A stretch of 58,710 bases of DNA from CAZIRF01 sp964541755 (GTDB lineage Bacteria; Spirochaetota; Spirochaetia; Treponematales; Breznakiellaceae), in assembly GCA_964541755.1 (NCBI GenBank), contig CAZIRF010000015.1, positions 1-58,710 on the forward strand, read 5' to 3'. The first letter of the stretch is position 1. Each line of letters opens with the position of its first letter. The position numbers and the translations under genes were made by a program. Below the pieces are notes generated by a model. The model made no database searches. It had not been told where the DNA came from and saw nothing but the letters and a program-made list of their open reading frames with translations. This document shows positions 1 through 8,810 of the stretch, piece by piece.

Positions 1-497
1 TCAAGTTTGACGACCTCAAGTCGCAAATCATCGGCCGTCATCTCAGGATCAATTTTGATTTCACTCGACAGGCTGATAACTTCCGCATCAATGGCAACGC
101 TCCCCTGGGAACGGGCAACAGATACACGATGGTTGCCATCGCGGACGAAGTACACCCCGCCAATTTCATAGAGCTGGATGGGGGGAAGGATGACATCGCT
201 CAGATGTGCGACATCCACACGCTCCCAACGGTTACGCAGGTGCTCGGATCGGGGCAGGAAGTACTTGTTGAAGTCGTGATAGCGTCCTTCACTGCCCACT
301 ATGTTCTTCAGTTCAACCACCTGCATCCCCCGATACATCTCTGTACGCGGTTTGAGTATCTCCTTTACATCATTGAAAGAGAGGAGTTTGTCGCGGTCTG
401 CGTTAAGAAAGTGCTGCAAACGCGATAGAAGAGCTTTACCCCGGGCTTTCGAAAAATCGTCGGAGGCCTGCTGGCGGAACATGGAATTGCTGTCCAT
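1..497 (-). CDS. ParB-like / DUF4032-type nuclease-fold protein (3' end cut by window edge)
   Basis: Minus-strand reading from the ATG at 497 gives an open frame of about 165 residues that runs off the left edge, so the C-terminus is missing. It begins MDSNSMFRQQASDDF and contains the motif VRDGNHRVSVARSQG at about residues 115-130. This is the GDGxHR-type signature of ParB/Srx-fold proteins that sense or hydrolyse nucleotides. The start overlaps the stop of the upstream phosphoesterase as TGATG, so the two are probably translationally coupled and form an operon with the TPR gene beyond. No partner ParA or parS-like site is visible, so a role in chromosome partition should not be assumed. The fold call is fairly safe; the function is unknown. 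Confidence 0.7.
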   Translation of the reverse strand, partial: MDSNSMFRQQASDDFSKARGKALLSRLQHFLNADRDKLLSFNDVKEILKPRTEMYRGMQVVELKNIVGSEGRYHDFNKYFLPRSEHLRNRWERVDVAHLSDVILPPIQLYEIGGVYFVRDGNHRVSVARSQGSVAIDAEVISLSSEIKIDPEMTADDLRLEVVKL

Positions 498-1162
498 CAG
501 TTATCACCTGTATCTATGAGAAAATGGCTGTATGCGTTGATGACCGTCGTATCACAATACTGTGTTTTACGAACATCATTGAGATCATAGAGATGTATAT
601 GCCCGTGAATAAGGTATCGGGGACGGAATTTTTTCATGAACCACAGGAAAGATTTGAAGCCCCGATGGCAGGGGTCATCTTTGTCATGAATGCCGGCAGG
701 AGGCGCATGGGTCAGAAGAATATCCAGGTACCTTCCGTGGAAAATCCGATTGAGAACAAGTTTTGGAACGAGAGCCCACATCTGCATGCGCATCTGAAAA
801 TCACTGTATTGATTTTTCCCCTTGTTGTACCGAATCGAGCCCCCAAGGCCGGCCAAGAGCAGCGGCCCTTCCCTGAGCAGCTTGTTCCCCAAGTGGATGG
901 CCCCGGAGGTGAGCAATTGATCCCTCTGAAATAAATCTGTCGGATATCCCGGATTTCGGGGTTGATAATACTCAAACTCGCGTAGATTATGATTGCCAAA
1001 GACAAAAAGCAGTGGCTTGTTCAAGCTCGAGACAATGAATTCGAGATAGTCCATGGGCAGATCACCGGCACTCAAAATCAAATCGACATCATTGAAACGA
1101 TCTTTGATCGTGGAACTGTACACCAAGGGGTCGATTTGATCCGAAATGCAGAGTATCTTCAT
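497..1162 (-). CDS. Calcineurin-like metallophosphoesterase
   Basis: This 221-residue protein shows the ordered metal-binding motifs of the calcineurin-like phosphoesterase fold: an N-terminal SDQIDP (D-x-[HQ] position), SAGDLP (GD), FGNHN (GNH), THAPP (H) and HGHIH (GHxH) near residue 190. The first motif has Gln where His is usual (DxH), which some family members tolerate. It has no signal peptide, so it is a cytosolic enzyme cleaving phosphomono- or diesters of unknown identity. It overlaps the upstream TPR gene by 4 bp (ATGA) and the downstream ParB-like gene by one base. This points to one transcript. Family assignment is firm; substrate cannot be told from sequence. Confidence 0.88.
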   Translation of the reverse strand: MKILCISDQIDPLVYSSTIKDRFNDVDLILSAGDLPMDYLEFIVSSLNKPLLFVFGNHNLREFEYYQPRNPGYPTDLFQRDQLLTSGAIHLGNKLLREGPLLLAGLGGSIRYNKGKNQYSDFQMRMQMWALVPKLVLNRIFHGRYLDILLTHAPPAGIHDKDDPCHRGFKSFLWFMKKFRPRYLIHGHIHLYDLNDVRKTQYCDTTVINAYSHFLIDTGDN

Positions 1163-2544
1163 GCGTTCTTCTTGGGAGCCCCAATCGAAACGTTCTTCAT
1201 GAGCTCTTGAAGTTGATCTTTATTGTACAAGTCAATGGGACGCGAGTCGGTATATTCAATGGCGGCCCTGGAAAAAGTCGAACTCGTAATAATAGAACAG
1301 CGAATGATGTTCTGCTTCTTCATTTCCTCAAGCAGGTTTCGCACCGCCAGCTCATCAATCATGTCAGGAACCCGCAAAATGCGAATGAGGTGCGGCTGGG
1401 TGCGCACGTTGCGCCATTTCGAAGCATCGCCCTTTACCGCCATGATATCACAGCCATTGGGGATCTCCCGCACATCCCGCACCTGGAGACCGAGGCCGGT
1501 AGCGACAATCTGTTTGCAGAACTCGAGGAACTCCTCCTTCCCGGAGGTAAGGAAATCCTTCATGCGGTCATCGGTACGGAACTCCTGATAATGGGAGAGC
1601 TTTTCGGCGACATCGCGAAAGCCGGGCTTTTTGTTGTATATTTTTTCCCACTGCTCTATGGCCGGTTCAAGTTCTCGATTCTGTTCAAAGCACATGGCAA
1701 GGAAATATCGGGCATAGAGGACTTCCTGTCCGGCTTCGTCGCCGGCAGAACGTATGGCTCGCTCAAGTTCCGGAATGGCCTTGTCAAAGCTGCTCATGCT
1801 CATGTAACAGCCACCGCGCTCGACGAGAGCCTTGACCTTGAACTCCGGAGCCCGTTGGGCCTTTTCAAAGGACAGGAGTGCCGACACGTAATCATGTGAT
1901 TCTTTCTGCAGCTTTCCAAGATAATACCAAGCCGGATGGTTTTCGCTATCGAGTTTGAGGGCCAAATCAAGCTCGCTTCGCGCCTCGACAGGCTTCTTGT
2001 CTCGATAGAGAAGAAGTCCCAATTCGTAATGCGCCGACCCGTTGCGGGGATTCATCTCGACAGCCTTGCGCAAATAATTGGTCGCCATATCTGCGCGATT
2101 ACGCTCGGAAAAGAGCTTCCCGGCCAGATAATAGTTATCGGCGTTCTCCGGTTCGAGTTTTATAAGAAGGAGACACTCCTTGAGGGCCTCTTCCAGCTGG
2201 GAATAGCGCATGAACAACTGTGCCATTTCCTTTCGGAATGCAATTTCTTCTGTAGGGGAACGGAATGCAGCTATCTGATTGACGATCTTGTACTCCATGA
2301 GAGCCAATTCGCCCTTGTTGTCTGCCAGATAGGCCCGCCCCAACCAGTAGTGGGCCGATTGATTGCGCGGGTCACTGGCTATCATCTGTTTGGCGGCTTT
2401 AACCACCGACGATATCTTGCCCTGTTTGAGAAAATTCTCGAGGGCGTCCACCCTTTTGGGCAAAACGATCGAACGAATGAGAAAAACCGCGAGAAATGCG
2501 ATGCCTGTGCCCAATACAATTATGAGAATGAGTACTCCGGTCAT
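1159..2544 (-). CDS. Membrane-anchored TPR protein with C-terminal Mrr-like domain
   Basis: This is a 461-residue protein. Residues about 4-27 form one strongly hydrophobic helix (N-terminal anchor, no signal cleavage site). About eight TPR helices-turn-helices follow between residues 45 and 310 (for example SAHYWLGRAYLADNKGELAL and YYLAGKLFSERNRADMATNY). The last ~130 residues resemble the Mrr/restriction-endonuclease-like fold: GCDIMAV, then HLIRILR where Q-x-K is usual, IITSSTFSRAAIEY and PIDLYNKDQLQELM. The acidic residue is present but the catalytic lysine is not, so the nuclease fold is probably non-catalytic. It heads the minus operon with the phosphoesterase and ParB-like genes. Function unknown; TPR and anchor are certain, the Mrr relation is an inference. 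Confidence 0.8.
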   Translation of the reverse strand: MTGVLILIIVLGTGIAFLAVFLIRSIVLPKRVDALENFLKQGKISSVVKAAKQMIASDPRNQSAHYWLGRAYLADNKGELALMEYKIVNQIAAFRSPTEEIAFRKEMAQLFMRYSQLEEALKECLLLIKLEPENADNYYLAGKLFSERNRADMATNYLRKAVEMNPRNGSAHYELGLLLYRDKKPVEARSELDLALKLDSENHPAWYYLGKLQKESHDYVSALLSFEKAQRAPEFKVKALVERGGCYMSMSSFDKAIPELERAIRSAGDEAGQEVLYARYFLAMCFEQNRELEPAIEQWEKIYNKKPGFRDVAEKLSHYQEFRTDDRMKDFLTSGKEEFLEFCKQIVATGLGLQVRDVREIPNGCDIMAVKGDASKWRNVRTQPHLIRILRVPDMIDELAVRNLLEEMKKQNIIRCSIITSSTFSRAAIEYTDSRPIDLYNKDQLQELMKNVSIGAPKKNA

Positions 2545-2572
2545 GACGCGTGCCGCCTTGTCGTGGTATCCT
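2543..2572 (+). promoter_or_regulatory. Putative leaderless promoter of the 2580 TPR gene
   Basis: ATGACG (2543-2548), 18-bp spacer, TATCCT (2567-2572), then 7 nt to the GTG at 2580. There is no Shine-Dalgarno sequence. The spacing fits transcription starting at or next to the start codon and was used to choose that start over the upstream in-frame GTG at 2550. Confidence 0.4.
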
Positions 2573-2579
2573 CTATCAC

Positions 2580-3335
2580 GTGAAGAGTAATTACTTTATA
2601 CAGTACTGTCAAACGCCCCTGCGCCTCAAGCACCCGGGCCTCGGAATTCTCTTGGGACTCGTCTTCTGTCTGATTGCGCCATCGACGCTTTTCGGGCAAG
2701 ACCATTTCAAGGATGCAGAGGAAGCATTCCTGCGCAATGACCGGGAAACCGCCCTGCCCCTCCTTGAGCGCGTAATGCGCGAGGACCCGGCGAATCTCGC
2801 CGCCGCCCAATATCTGGGGCTCCTCTACCTGCAGGCCGGCGACCACGACCGTGCAATTGAGCTCTACCGGAAGATACTTCCAAAAGCAGGCAGTGAAACG
2901 GCCCGAATCACCTTCAACCTGGCAAATGCATATCTGGCCAAGGGGGCGGCGTCCTTTGCCATCGAGTACTACACGCAGGTTATCAGCCTCGATACGGGTT
3001 TTTCTGCCGCCTGGCTAAACAGAGCCAACGCACAGCTAAAGATTCAGGCGTGGAAAGATGCGGTTAACGATTACCGACGCTATCTGGAAATTGAGCCGCA
3101 GAGCCCGCAAGCCGACAATATCAGAAAGGTCATTGCCCTGCTCGAGGAAGAGTTTGCCGCCGAGGAGCGGGATCGGCTTGCCGCCGAAGAGCGCGAGAGA
3201 GCAGCCGAGACAGAGCGACGACAAATCATGGAAGACCTCGCTGCAAGTTTGCAAGAGGCAGCCTCCGACACCCTGGGGGTTTCGGCAGGCTCTGAATCCG
3301 TCCAGCAATACGACGGTGAATTCGAACTCGAATAG
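2580..3335 (+). CDS. Secreted TPR protein with C-terminal coiled coil
   Basis: This 251-residue protein has an N-terminal signal peptide (hydrophobic GILLGLVFCLIAPSTLFG, likely cleaved before QDHF). Three to four TPR units follow between about residues 40 and 165 (AAAQYLGLLYLQAGDHDRAI, TFNLANAYLAKGAASFAIEY, AWLNRANAQLKIQAWKDAVN). After them comes a charged Glu/Arg helix (EEEFAAEERDRLAAEERERA) that is probably a coiled coil. It is expected in the periplasm as a protein-protein scaffold. GTG 2580 is preferred because of the promoter spacing and because it leaves a normal signal-peptide n-region. It is followed after 12 bp by another TPR gene on the same strand. Function unknown. Confidence 0.75.
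   Translation: MKSNYFIQYCQTPLRLKHPGLGILLGLVFCLIAPSTLFGQDHFKDAEEAFLRNDRETALPLLERVMREDPANLAAAQYLGLLYLQAGDHDRAIELYRKILPKAGSETARITFNLANAYLAKGAASFAIEYYTQVISLDTGFSAAWLNRANAQLKIQAWKDAVNDYRRYLEIEPQSPQADNIRKVIALLEEEFAAEERDRLAAEERERAAETERRQIMEDLAASLQEAASDTLGVSAGSESVQQYDGEFELE
2584..2612 (-). promoter_or_regulatory. Putative promoter of the TPR/Mrr operon
   Basis: Minus strand carries a perfect TTGACA (-35, 2612-2607), a 17-bp spacer and TACTCT (-10, 2589-2584), giving a leader of about 35 nt to the ATG at 2544. The -10 is weak, so confidence is moderate. Confidence 0.4.
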
Positions 3336-3347
3336 GGGTTTAGACTG

Positions 3348-5435
3348 ATGATATCACGACGCACGCTCACTGTTGGCGCCATCGCCGGGGGCGCAATCCT
3401 CCTGCTCGTTCTTTTGCTGATATTCCTGTGGCCACGCGGGGATGAAGGACTGGACCGGGCGGCGCGCACCCGCCTCAACACCCTCAAGCTCGCCACCGAA
3501 TACGTGGAAAAGGGTGAGTACCAGAGGGCCCTCGATCTTGTCGACCGACTCCTTTTGGACGACCTTGATGATGAAGAAGCCCGTGCCCTGCGCGACCGCG
3601 CGATACTCGCCAAACAGGAACTGGAAGCTGCCGAGGGAAGCAACACGGCGGAAGCCGGGAATAGCGGCGCCGAGGAAATGAGCAGGGCCATAAGCGAACT
3701 GGGTAAAGCGGTCGAGAATGCCACCCGCAGCAGCGCACAACAGCCAACAAACGACAGTGGCCGTAACAGCAACGCACCGGGCAACGCCGCAATACCGACC
3801 GCGATGAGCCCCGAAGAGCGGGAAGCACAGGCTGCCAAAACAGCTGCGGCTGAACGCGAACGCAAAGCGGCACAAGCGGCCGCCGAAGAAGCAGCCCGCC
3901 TGGAGGCGGAAGCGGCAGAAGCCCGTCGTGCAGCAGCGGAAGCCGAGGCGGCACGACGACGTGCAGAGGCCGAAGAACTCGCCCGAAAAAGCAAAGAACT
4001 GCGAGAAGCAATGGAAGCGGTCAACGACCTCATCACGCAAGGACGGTCCCTGCTCGTGGATAAAAAGAACACCGAGGCCTCTGACATATTTGATCAAGCA
4101 CTGGAACGCGTTCCCGCCGGAGAAAGCAAGTTCGAAGCGAGCAAACATGCAGAGATCGCGGAATCCTGGTATGCCGCTTGGGACGCCGACAAAAACGCCC
4201 CCGAGGCCCAGGAAACCGTGAAGAAGGCAATTGCACAAGCGCGAGAAGCCATCAAGACAGACCCCTCACAGGCCCCCGCCCACTATACCCTGGGAAAAAT
4301 CAACGGGGATTTGCGCCAATGGGACAATGCGGTCAATTATTTCAAAGAAGCCAATCGTCTGGATCCAAACAATCACCTGTACTCCTACGAATTGGGTCGC
4401 GCCTATTTTTCTTCCCGCAAATTCCCCGAAGCCCGCAGCGCCTTTGAGACGTGCACCAGTCAAAAAGCAGACTACGAGCCAGCTTGGTACAATCTGGGTG
4501 GAACCCTGCGGGTTCTGGGTAAAAATGACGAAGCCCTCGCCGCCTATCGCCGTGCTGTCGCCATCAAGCCCGCTTATGCCACCGCGCACCGCGAAATTGC
4601 ACGCCTGCTTGCAAAACGGGGAGACAGCAAGGGAGCCATAAACGCGTACAAGACGGCTCTCTCGCACAACACTGGGGATATTGCGTCTCTGCGAGAGCTG
4701 GGTGCGGTCCAAAGCGCGACCGGAGACCACAGCGGGGCCGAAGAGTCCTTTACGCGCGCCCTTGCAATTGATGGCAATGATGATGTCACCAACTACAACA
4801 TGGCCATTGTTCAGCTTGCACTCGGTCGCCCGAAAGAAGCCCTCGTCTACGCCAAAAAAGCCGTAGCCAAGGTAGAGGGAAACGCTGTGTATCAATATAC
4901 ACTGGGCCTCGCAGAGGAAGAGAACGGGAATCTCGACGGGGCCATAGACGCCTACCAACGGGCGGCTGATATTGACAAGACCTATGTCCGGCCCCGTGTC
5001 AATTTGGGAGGGCTCTACCTTGCCAACGGCTTTATCGACCGTGCCCTTGCAATTCTCCTTGAGGCACGCGCCATTGACAGCTCGAGTTTTGAAGTTAACA
5101 ACAACCTCGGATCGGCCTATTCAAAAAAAGAGCTCTGGGATCAAAGTGTCGAGCATTACGAAAAGGCCCTTGCTGCCGATCCATCACACCGTGTAGCCCG
5201 ATTGAATCTGGCGCGGGCCTACGTGGGCTCCGAACGCTTCGAACGTGCAAAGAGTGTATACATCGAACTGATAAAACTGGACAACCAAAATTGGGATGCC
5301 CTCTTCGAGCTGGGCAAGACTCATGCAAAACTCGGCGAGACAGCAGCTGCAAAAACCCGGCTTCAAGACCTCGTTACCCGTAATCCCGACTATTCGGGAC
5401 GCAGCGAAGCAGAACGTATTCTGGGAGGCTTGTAG
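3348..5435 (+). CDS. Large TPR membrane protein with alanine/glutamate coiled coil
   Basis: This is a 695-residue protein. A transmembrane anchor lies at residues about 8-29 (AIAGGAILLLVLLLIFLW). A short TPR-like pair follows, then a long Ala/Glu/Arg-rich helix at about 150-225 (repeated AAEAxR heptads, TolA-like coiled coil). Roughly ten canonical TPRs then run to the C-terminus (for example SYELGRAYFSSRKFPEARSA, WYNLGGTLRVLGKNDEALAA). The topology suggests an inner-membrane anchor with a periplasmic or cytoplasmic stalk and a TPR solenoid. It is co-oriented 12 bp after the secreted TPR gene, with a G-rich SD-like run before the ATG. The alanine-rich part makes several long antisense ORFs, which are shadows. 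The exact partner is unknown. Confidence 0.82.
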   Translation: MISRRTLTVGAIAGGAILLLVLLLIFLWPRGDEGLDRAARTRLNTLKLATEYVEKGEYQRALDLVDRLLLDDLDDEEARALRDRAILAKQELEAAEGSNTAEAGNSGAEEMSRAISELGKAVENATRSSAQQPTNDSGRNSNAPGNAAIPTAMSPEEREAQAAKTAAAERERKAAQAAAEEAARLEAEAAEARRAAAEAEAARRRAEAEELARKSKELREAMEAVNDLITQGRSLLVDKKNTEASDIFDQALERVPAGESKFEASKHAEIAESWYAAWDADKNAPEAQETVKKAIAQAREAIKTDPSQAPAHYTLGKINGDLRQWDNAVNYFKEANRLDPNNHLYSYELGRAYFSSRKFPEARSAFETCTSQKADYEPAWYNLGGTLRVLGKNDEALAAYRRAVAIKPAYATAHREIARLLAKRGDSKGAINAYKTALSHNTGDIASLRELGAVQSATGDHSGAEESFTRALAIDGNDDVTNYNMAIVQLALGRPKEALVYAKKAVAKVEGNAVYQYTLGLAEEENGNLDGAIDAYQRAADIDKTYVRPRVNLGGLYLANGFIDRALAILLEARAIDSSSFEVNNNLGSAYSKKELWDQSVEHYEKALAADPSHRVARLNLARAYVGSERFERAKSVYIELIKLDNQNWDALFELGKTHAKLGETAAAKTRLQDLVTRNPDYSGRSEAERILGGL

Positions 5436-5443
5436 ACTGTAAC

Positions 5444-5498
5444 GGAAGATCATCGTAGCAAGCGACCGCTTAGCGTTTGAGCGTAACGATGGTCTTCC
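5444..5498. terminator. Inverted repeat between convergent TPR gene and mutS2
   Basis: GGAAGATCATCG (5444-5455) pairs with CGATGGTCTTCC (5487-5498) with one G-T wobble, enclosing 31 nt. It includes the last codons of mutS2. There is no T-run, so it is only a possible bidirectional transcription barrier. Confidence 0.3.
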
Positions 5499-7869
5499 CG
5501 AATCCCCCGAGTTCCGGTCGTGCAAAATGATAATCGAGCACGACCCGCTGCCTCTTGAGGTAGTCATGAACGCCCTTTGACAGTATGCCGTCACCCTTGC
5601 CATGAATGACCGAAAACTCCGTAAGACCCTGCAAAACAGCGGCATCCAACTGTTGCTGCAGGCTTTCAAGCGCCTCGTCCAAACGCATACCCAGGAGCCT
5701 CAATTCAAACTGCGCAGCAGGCGCAGAGCTCTCGTGGGAAATTATCTCGACCTTGGAGGGCTTGCCATTCGGTGCAAGGGGAAGGAGATCGCTCTCATGC
5801 ACCGAGAGCTTCAAGGAGCCCAGAGAAACGAGCCACATCCCCTTCTTTCCGGGACGCACCAGGGTGCCATTGGCCCCGCTCGACCGGATTTTTACGCTGC
5901 TCCCTTCTGCGAGGAGCGGGACCGAAGCCTTTGCGCCCTGCGATTCGGACTGGGCATCCTCCGTCAAACCTGCCCGGGTATCCCGGACATCGCGATCAAG
6001 GCTCTCAAGGCCCGCTCTCTCGCGTGAGAGCTCCTCGTCGAGATCGGCGAGGAAATCCTTGACAGCCTTTGTCTTTGAACGATCGAGTGCCTCTCCCCCA
6101 CTTTCGCGCAGTTCCCGCACGAGATTCTCGAGGGTCTTTCGACTCTGCTCCAAGAGGGCCTGCAAATCCCGGACACCATCGGAGCGCAGCTCCAATTCAC
6201 GCTGTCGCAGGCGAAGGGCGGCCAAATCATTACGGCGCTCCTTTTCCATCAGCTTGAGTGTCTTCTGCGCTTCCCGCTGCTCTTTCTCATCGAGGGCGCG
6301 ATGGCGGGATTCCAGCCCGCGGATAAGGCGGGAGATATCGGTATGCTCTCCGGCAAGATAGCGCGCAGCCGCTTCAACCAAAAGGGAATCGAGCCCGTTT
6401 CGACGGGCAATATCGAGAGCACGGCTCTCGCCTGGCAGGCCCATGACAATACGGTACGTGGGCGAGAGGGTCCCCGGATTGAAGTCAACCGAGGCATTCT
6501 CGACACTTTCGCGTGTATAGCCATAATTTTTGAGTATCCCATGATGGGTGGTAACCATAATGCGGGTTTTTCGGATCAACAATTCATCCAATAAGGCCAT
6601 GGCGATGGCGCTTCCCTCTTGCGGATCGGTTCCCGATCCCAACTCGTCCAGAAGAACGAGGGAATGTTCACCGGCAAGCGAAAGGATGCGGGATATGTTC
6701 TTCATGTGGGCAGAAAAGGTAGAGAGGGATTGACTGATGGACTGCTCGTCCCCGATGTCTGCACAGATTTCATCAAAAACCGGGAGGCCGCTGCCATCCG
6801 CAGCAGGGATGGCCAGACCAAATTGATTCATGAGCGACAACAGGCCAAGGGTCTTGAGACTGACGGTTTTGCCGCCGGTGTTCGGCCCGGTAATGATTAC
6901 CGCACGGGTGTCCTCTCCAAATACCAGATCAATGGGCACGGCGTCCGGGCCCAAAAGAGGATGGCGCGCCTGATACAGGGCAACCCGTTCCTGGATCGCC
7001 GCGAAAACACGGCCGGGAACCCGGCTCCAGACGGCGCGTGCGCGGATACGATCGAAGGCGGTAACATCCTCCCATAGGCGTACAAGTTCTTCCTTCTGTT
7101 CCCCGATGGAAGTGGTAAGGGCACGGATAACCCGACGTTGTTCAACGGCAAGCTCTTCTTCTGCCATGCGCATGAGATTGTTGAGCTCGACAAGTTCGGC
7201 CGGCTCGAGAAAGATGGTTTGGCCACTCTGGGAGACCTCGTGAACAATACCGGGAATACGCCCGCGATAGTTCGCCTTGACCGCCAAGACCATCCTGCCG
7301 TCGCGTTGAGTGGGGACCGGCGATTGGAGCATGCGGGCTCTGCCATCCTCGCTGCCTATACGCCGGGATATACGCTCCCAGTCGCTCTCCATGGCGTGAA
7401 TACGGGAGCGAATTGCGCGAAATTCGGGGAGATCCCGCAAGCCACCCTCCGGATCAAAAACACGGAATATCTCCGCTTCGAGAGCTGCAAGGTTCGGCCA
7501 ATCACGTCGGGCGAAGGGATCATCACGCAAGGCCTCTTTGCCGCTGACGGACCAATCGCGAAGGGCAGCCGATCGCCGCAAAAACAGACCGATTGCAAAC
7601 ACCTCATCCTGTGCAAGAGCAATCCCTTCGGTTCCCAGCCGATCAAAGAGAAATGCAATCGCGGGTAGCTCCTGTGCGGGTTTGTCTCCGCCCTGATCAA
7701 AGAGGGTACAGACGTAGCGAACCCGTTCGCGCAAAGCCTCCAGCTCTTCGACGCTACCGGAGAAACCCTCTTGGCGTATCTGCCCAGCCGTATCGGCGCA
7801 GAGGGCATTGGCGGCAATCGTCTCGCGAATGCCGGAGAATTCAAGGAGATCGCAGTATCGTTGTTCCAT
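5470..7869 (-). CDS. mutS2: Endonuclease MutS2
   Basis: At 799 residues this matches the usual MutS2 length. There is no mismatch-recognition domain I. The core and clamp helices are followed by the ABC-type ATPase with Walker A GPNTGGKTVSLKT at about residue 325, signature SQSLSTFSAHM, and Walker B LVLLDELGSGTDP. A long coiled-coil segment (residues ~510-640) follows. The C-terminal Smr endonuclease domain contains LDEALESLQQQLD and IHGKGDGILSKGVHDYL. MutS2 acts on branched DNA and, in other bacteria, on collided ribosomes, not in classical mismatch repair. Its ATG overlaps the rsgA stop (TAATG). Linkage to the ribosome GTPase rsgA fits the ribosome-rescue role. Assignment is firm. Confidence 0.96.
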   Translation of the reverse strand: MEQRYCDLLEFSGIRETIAANALCADTAGQIRQEGFSGSVEELEALRERVRYVCTLFDQGGDKPAQELPAIAFLFDRLGTEGIALAQDEVFAIGLFLRRSAALRDWSVSGKEALRDDPFARRDWPNLAALEAEIFRVFDPEGGLRDLPEFRAIRSRIHAMESDWERISRRIGSEDGRARMLQSPVPTQRDGRMVLAVKANYRGRIPGIVHEVSQSGQTIFLEPAELVELNNLMRMAEEELAVEQRRVIRALTTSIGEQKEELVRLWEDVTAFDRIRARAVWSRVPGRVFAAIQERVALYQARHPLLGPDAVPIDLVFGEDTRAVIITGPNTGGKTVSLKTLGLLSLMNQFGLAIPAADGSGLPVFDEICADIGDEQSISQSLSTFSAHMKNISRILSLAGEHSLVLLDELGSGTDPQEGSAIAMALLDELLIRKTRIMVTTHHGILKNYGYTRESVENASVDFNPGTLSPTYRIVMGLPGESRALDIARRNGLDSLLVEAAARYLAGEHTDISRLIRGLESRHRALDEKEQREAQKTLKLMEKERRNDLAALRLRQRELELRSDGVRDLQALLEQSRKTLENLVRELRESGGEALDRSKTKAVKDFLADLDEELSRERAGLESLDRDVRDTRAGLTEDAQSESQGAKASVPLLAEGSSVKIRSSGANGTLVRPGKKGMWLVSLGSLKLSVHESDLLPLAPNGKPSKVEIISHESSAPAAQFELRLLGMRLDEALESLQQQLDAAVLQGLTEFSVIHGKGDGILSKGVHDYLKRQRVVLDYHFARPELGGFGKTIVTLKR

Positions 7870-8810
7870 TATTCCTGTTCCCAGTAGGGCAAGCGGCCGG
7901 CAAGCTCATCGCGTATTCGAAGGTAGCTTTCATAGCGGTCCTCATGGATCAAACCGGCATCAATCGCCTCAAGAATCTTACATCCCGGCTCTTTTTCATG
8001 GCGACAGGACATCCCGAAAGAACATTGCCCAAGGAGGGGGGCAAATTCATTCATGTGAGCGGCGAGCGTTTCGGCCGTTACGCCGCTGGGGACCATCCTG
8101 CGTATGCCCGGGGTATCGATAATAAGGGTCCCCTCACCCATCGAAGGCAGTTCATGCAATATGGCCATTGTCGTCGTATGGTTTCCCCTCTGGTACTTGC
8201 GGTTGATTTCGGCGGTACGCAGCCCCAATGCGGGATCGAGAACATTGAGCAGGGTTGATTTTCCCACCCCCGATTGCCCTACCAGTACACTGCGCTGGCC
8301 CTTTACCAGGTCCCGAAAGGCCTCCATTCCCTCACCCGTCTTGGCGGAAAGCTCGATAATACGATATCCAATATTCCGGTAATCGTGCATTCGCTCATCC
8401 CGATCGAGGTCTTCATCGGGGAGATCGGTCTTGTTCATGACGATAATGGGGACAATACCCTCGACATCCGCTTGAACGAGAATACGATCGAGAAAACGGG
8501 GGCGAAAAGGCGGATCGGCTTTGGTGGTGAGGCAAAAAACCTGATCCACATTCGCCGCGAGGATCTGGGAAGACTTCCCCTTTTGATTCCAGCGACAAAA
8601 GCAATTTTGGCGGGGAATGAGGCCCGTTATGAGGGCCGTTGCCGGATTCGTCTCTTCAATAACAACACGGTCTCCAGCGGCAAGGGGATTGTACCACCCG
8701 GCAGCTTCCTTGAGGACTTTTCCCTTGATACGCCCCTCAAGAAGTCGCCCATCATCGGTCTTGAGGGCATAGACATTGTTGGAACCGTAAAGAACGAGGG
8801 CTGAATTCAT
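7869..8810 (-). CDS. rsgA: Ribosome small-subunit-dependent GTPase A
   Basis: This 313-residue circularly permuted GTPase has an OB-fold N-terminus followed by G4 (MNKTDLP), G1/P-loop VGQSGVGKSTLLN, G2/G3 (DTPGIR) in that permuted order. A C-terminal zinc site reads CSFGMSCRHEKEPGC. RsgA (YjeQ/YloQ) checks late 30S maturation near the decoding centre and releases RbfA. The start overlaps the murI stop by 4 bp (ATGA) and the stop overlaps the mutS2 start, so three genes are tightly coupled. All catalytic motifs are intact. Confidence 0.95.
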   Translation of the reverse strand: MNSALVLYGSNNVYALKTDDGRLLEGRIKGKVLKEAAGWYNPLAAGDRVVIEETNPATALITGLIPRQNCFCRWNQKGKSSQILAANVDQVFCLTTKADPPFRPRFLDRILVQADVEGIVPIIVMNKTDLPDEDLDRDERMHDYRNIGYRIIELSAKTGEGMEAFRDLVKGQRSVLVGQSGVGKSTLLNVLDPALGLRTAEINRKYQRGNHTTTMAILHELPSMGEGTLIIDTPGIRRMVPSGVTAETLAAHMNEFAPLLGQCSFGMSCRHEKEPGCKILEAIDAGLIHEDRYESYLRIRDELAGRLPYWEQE

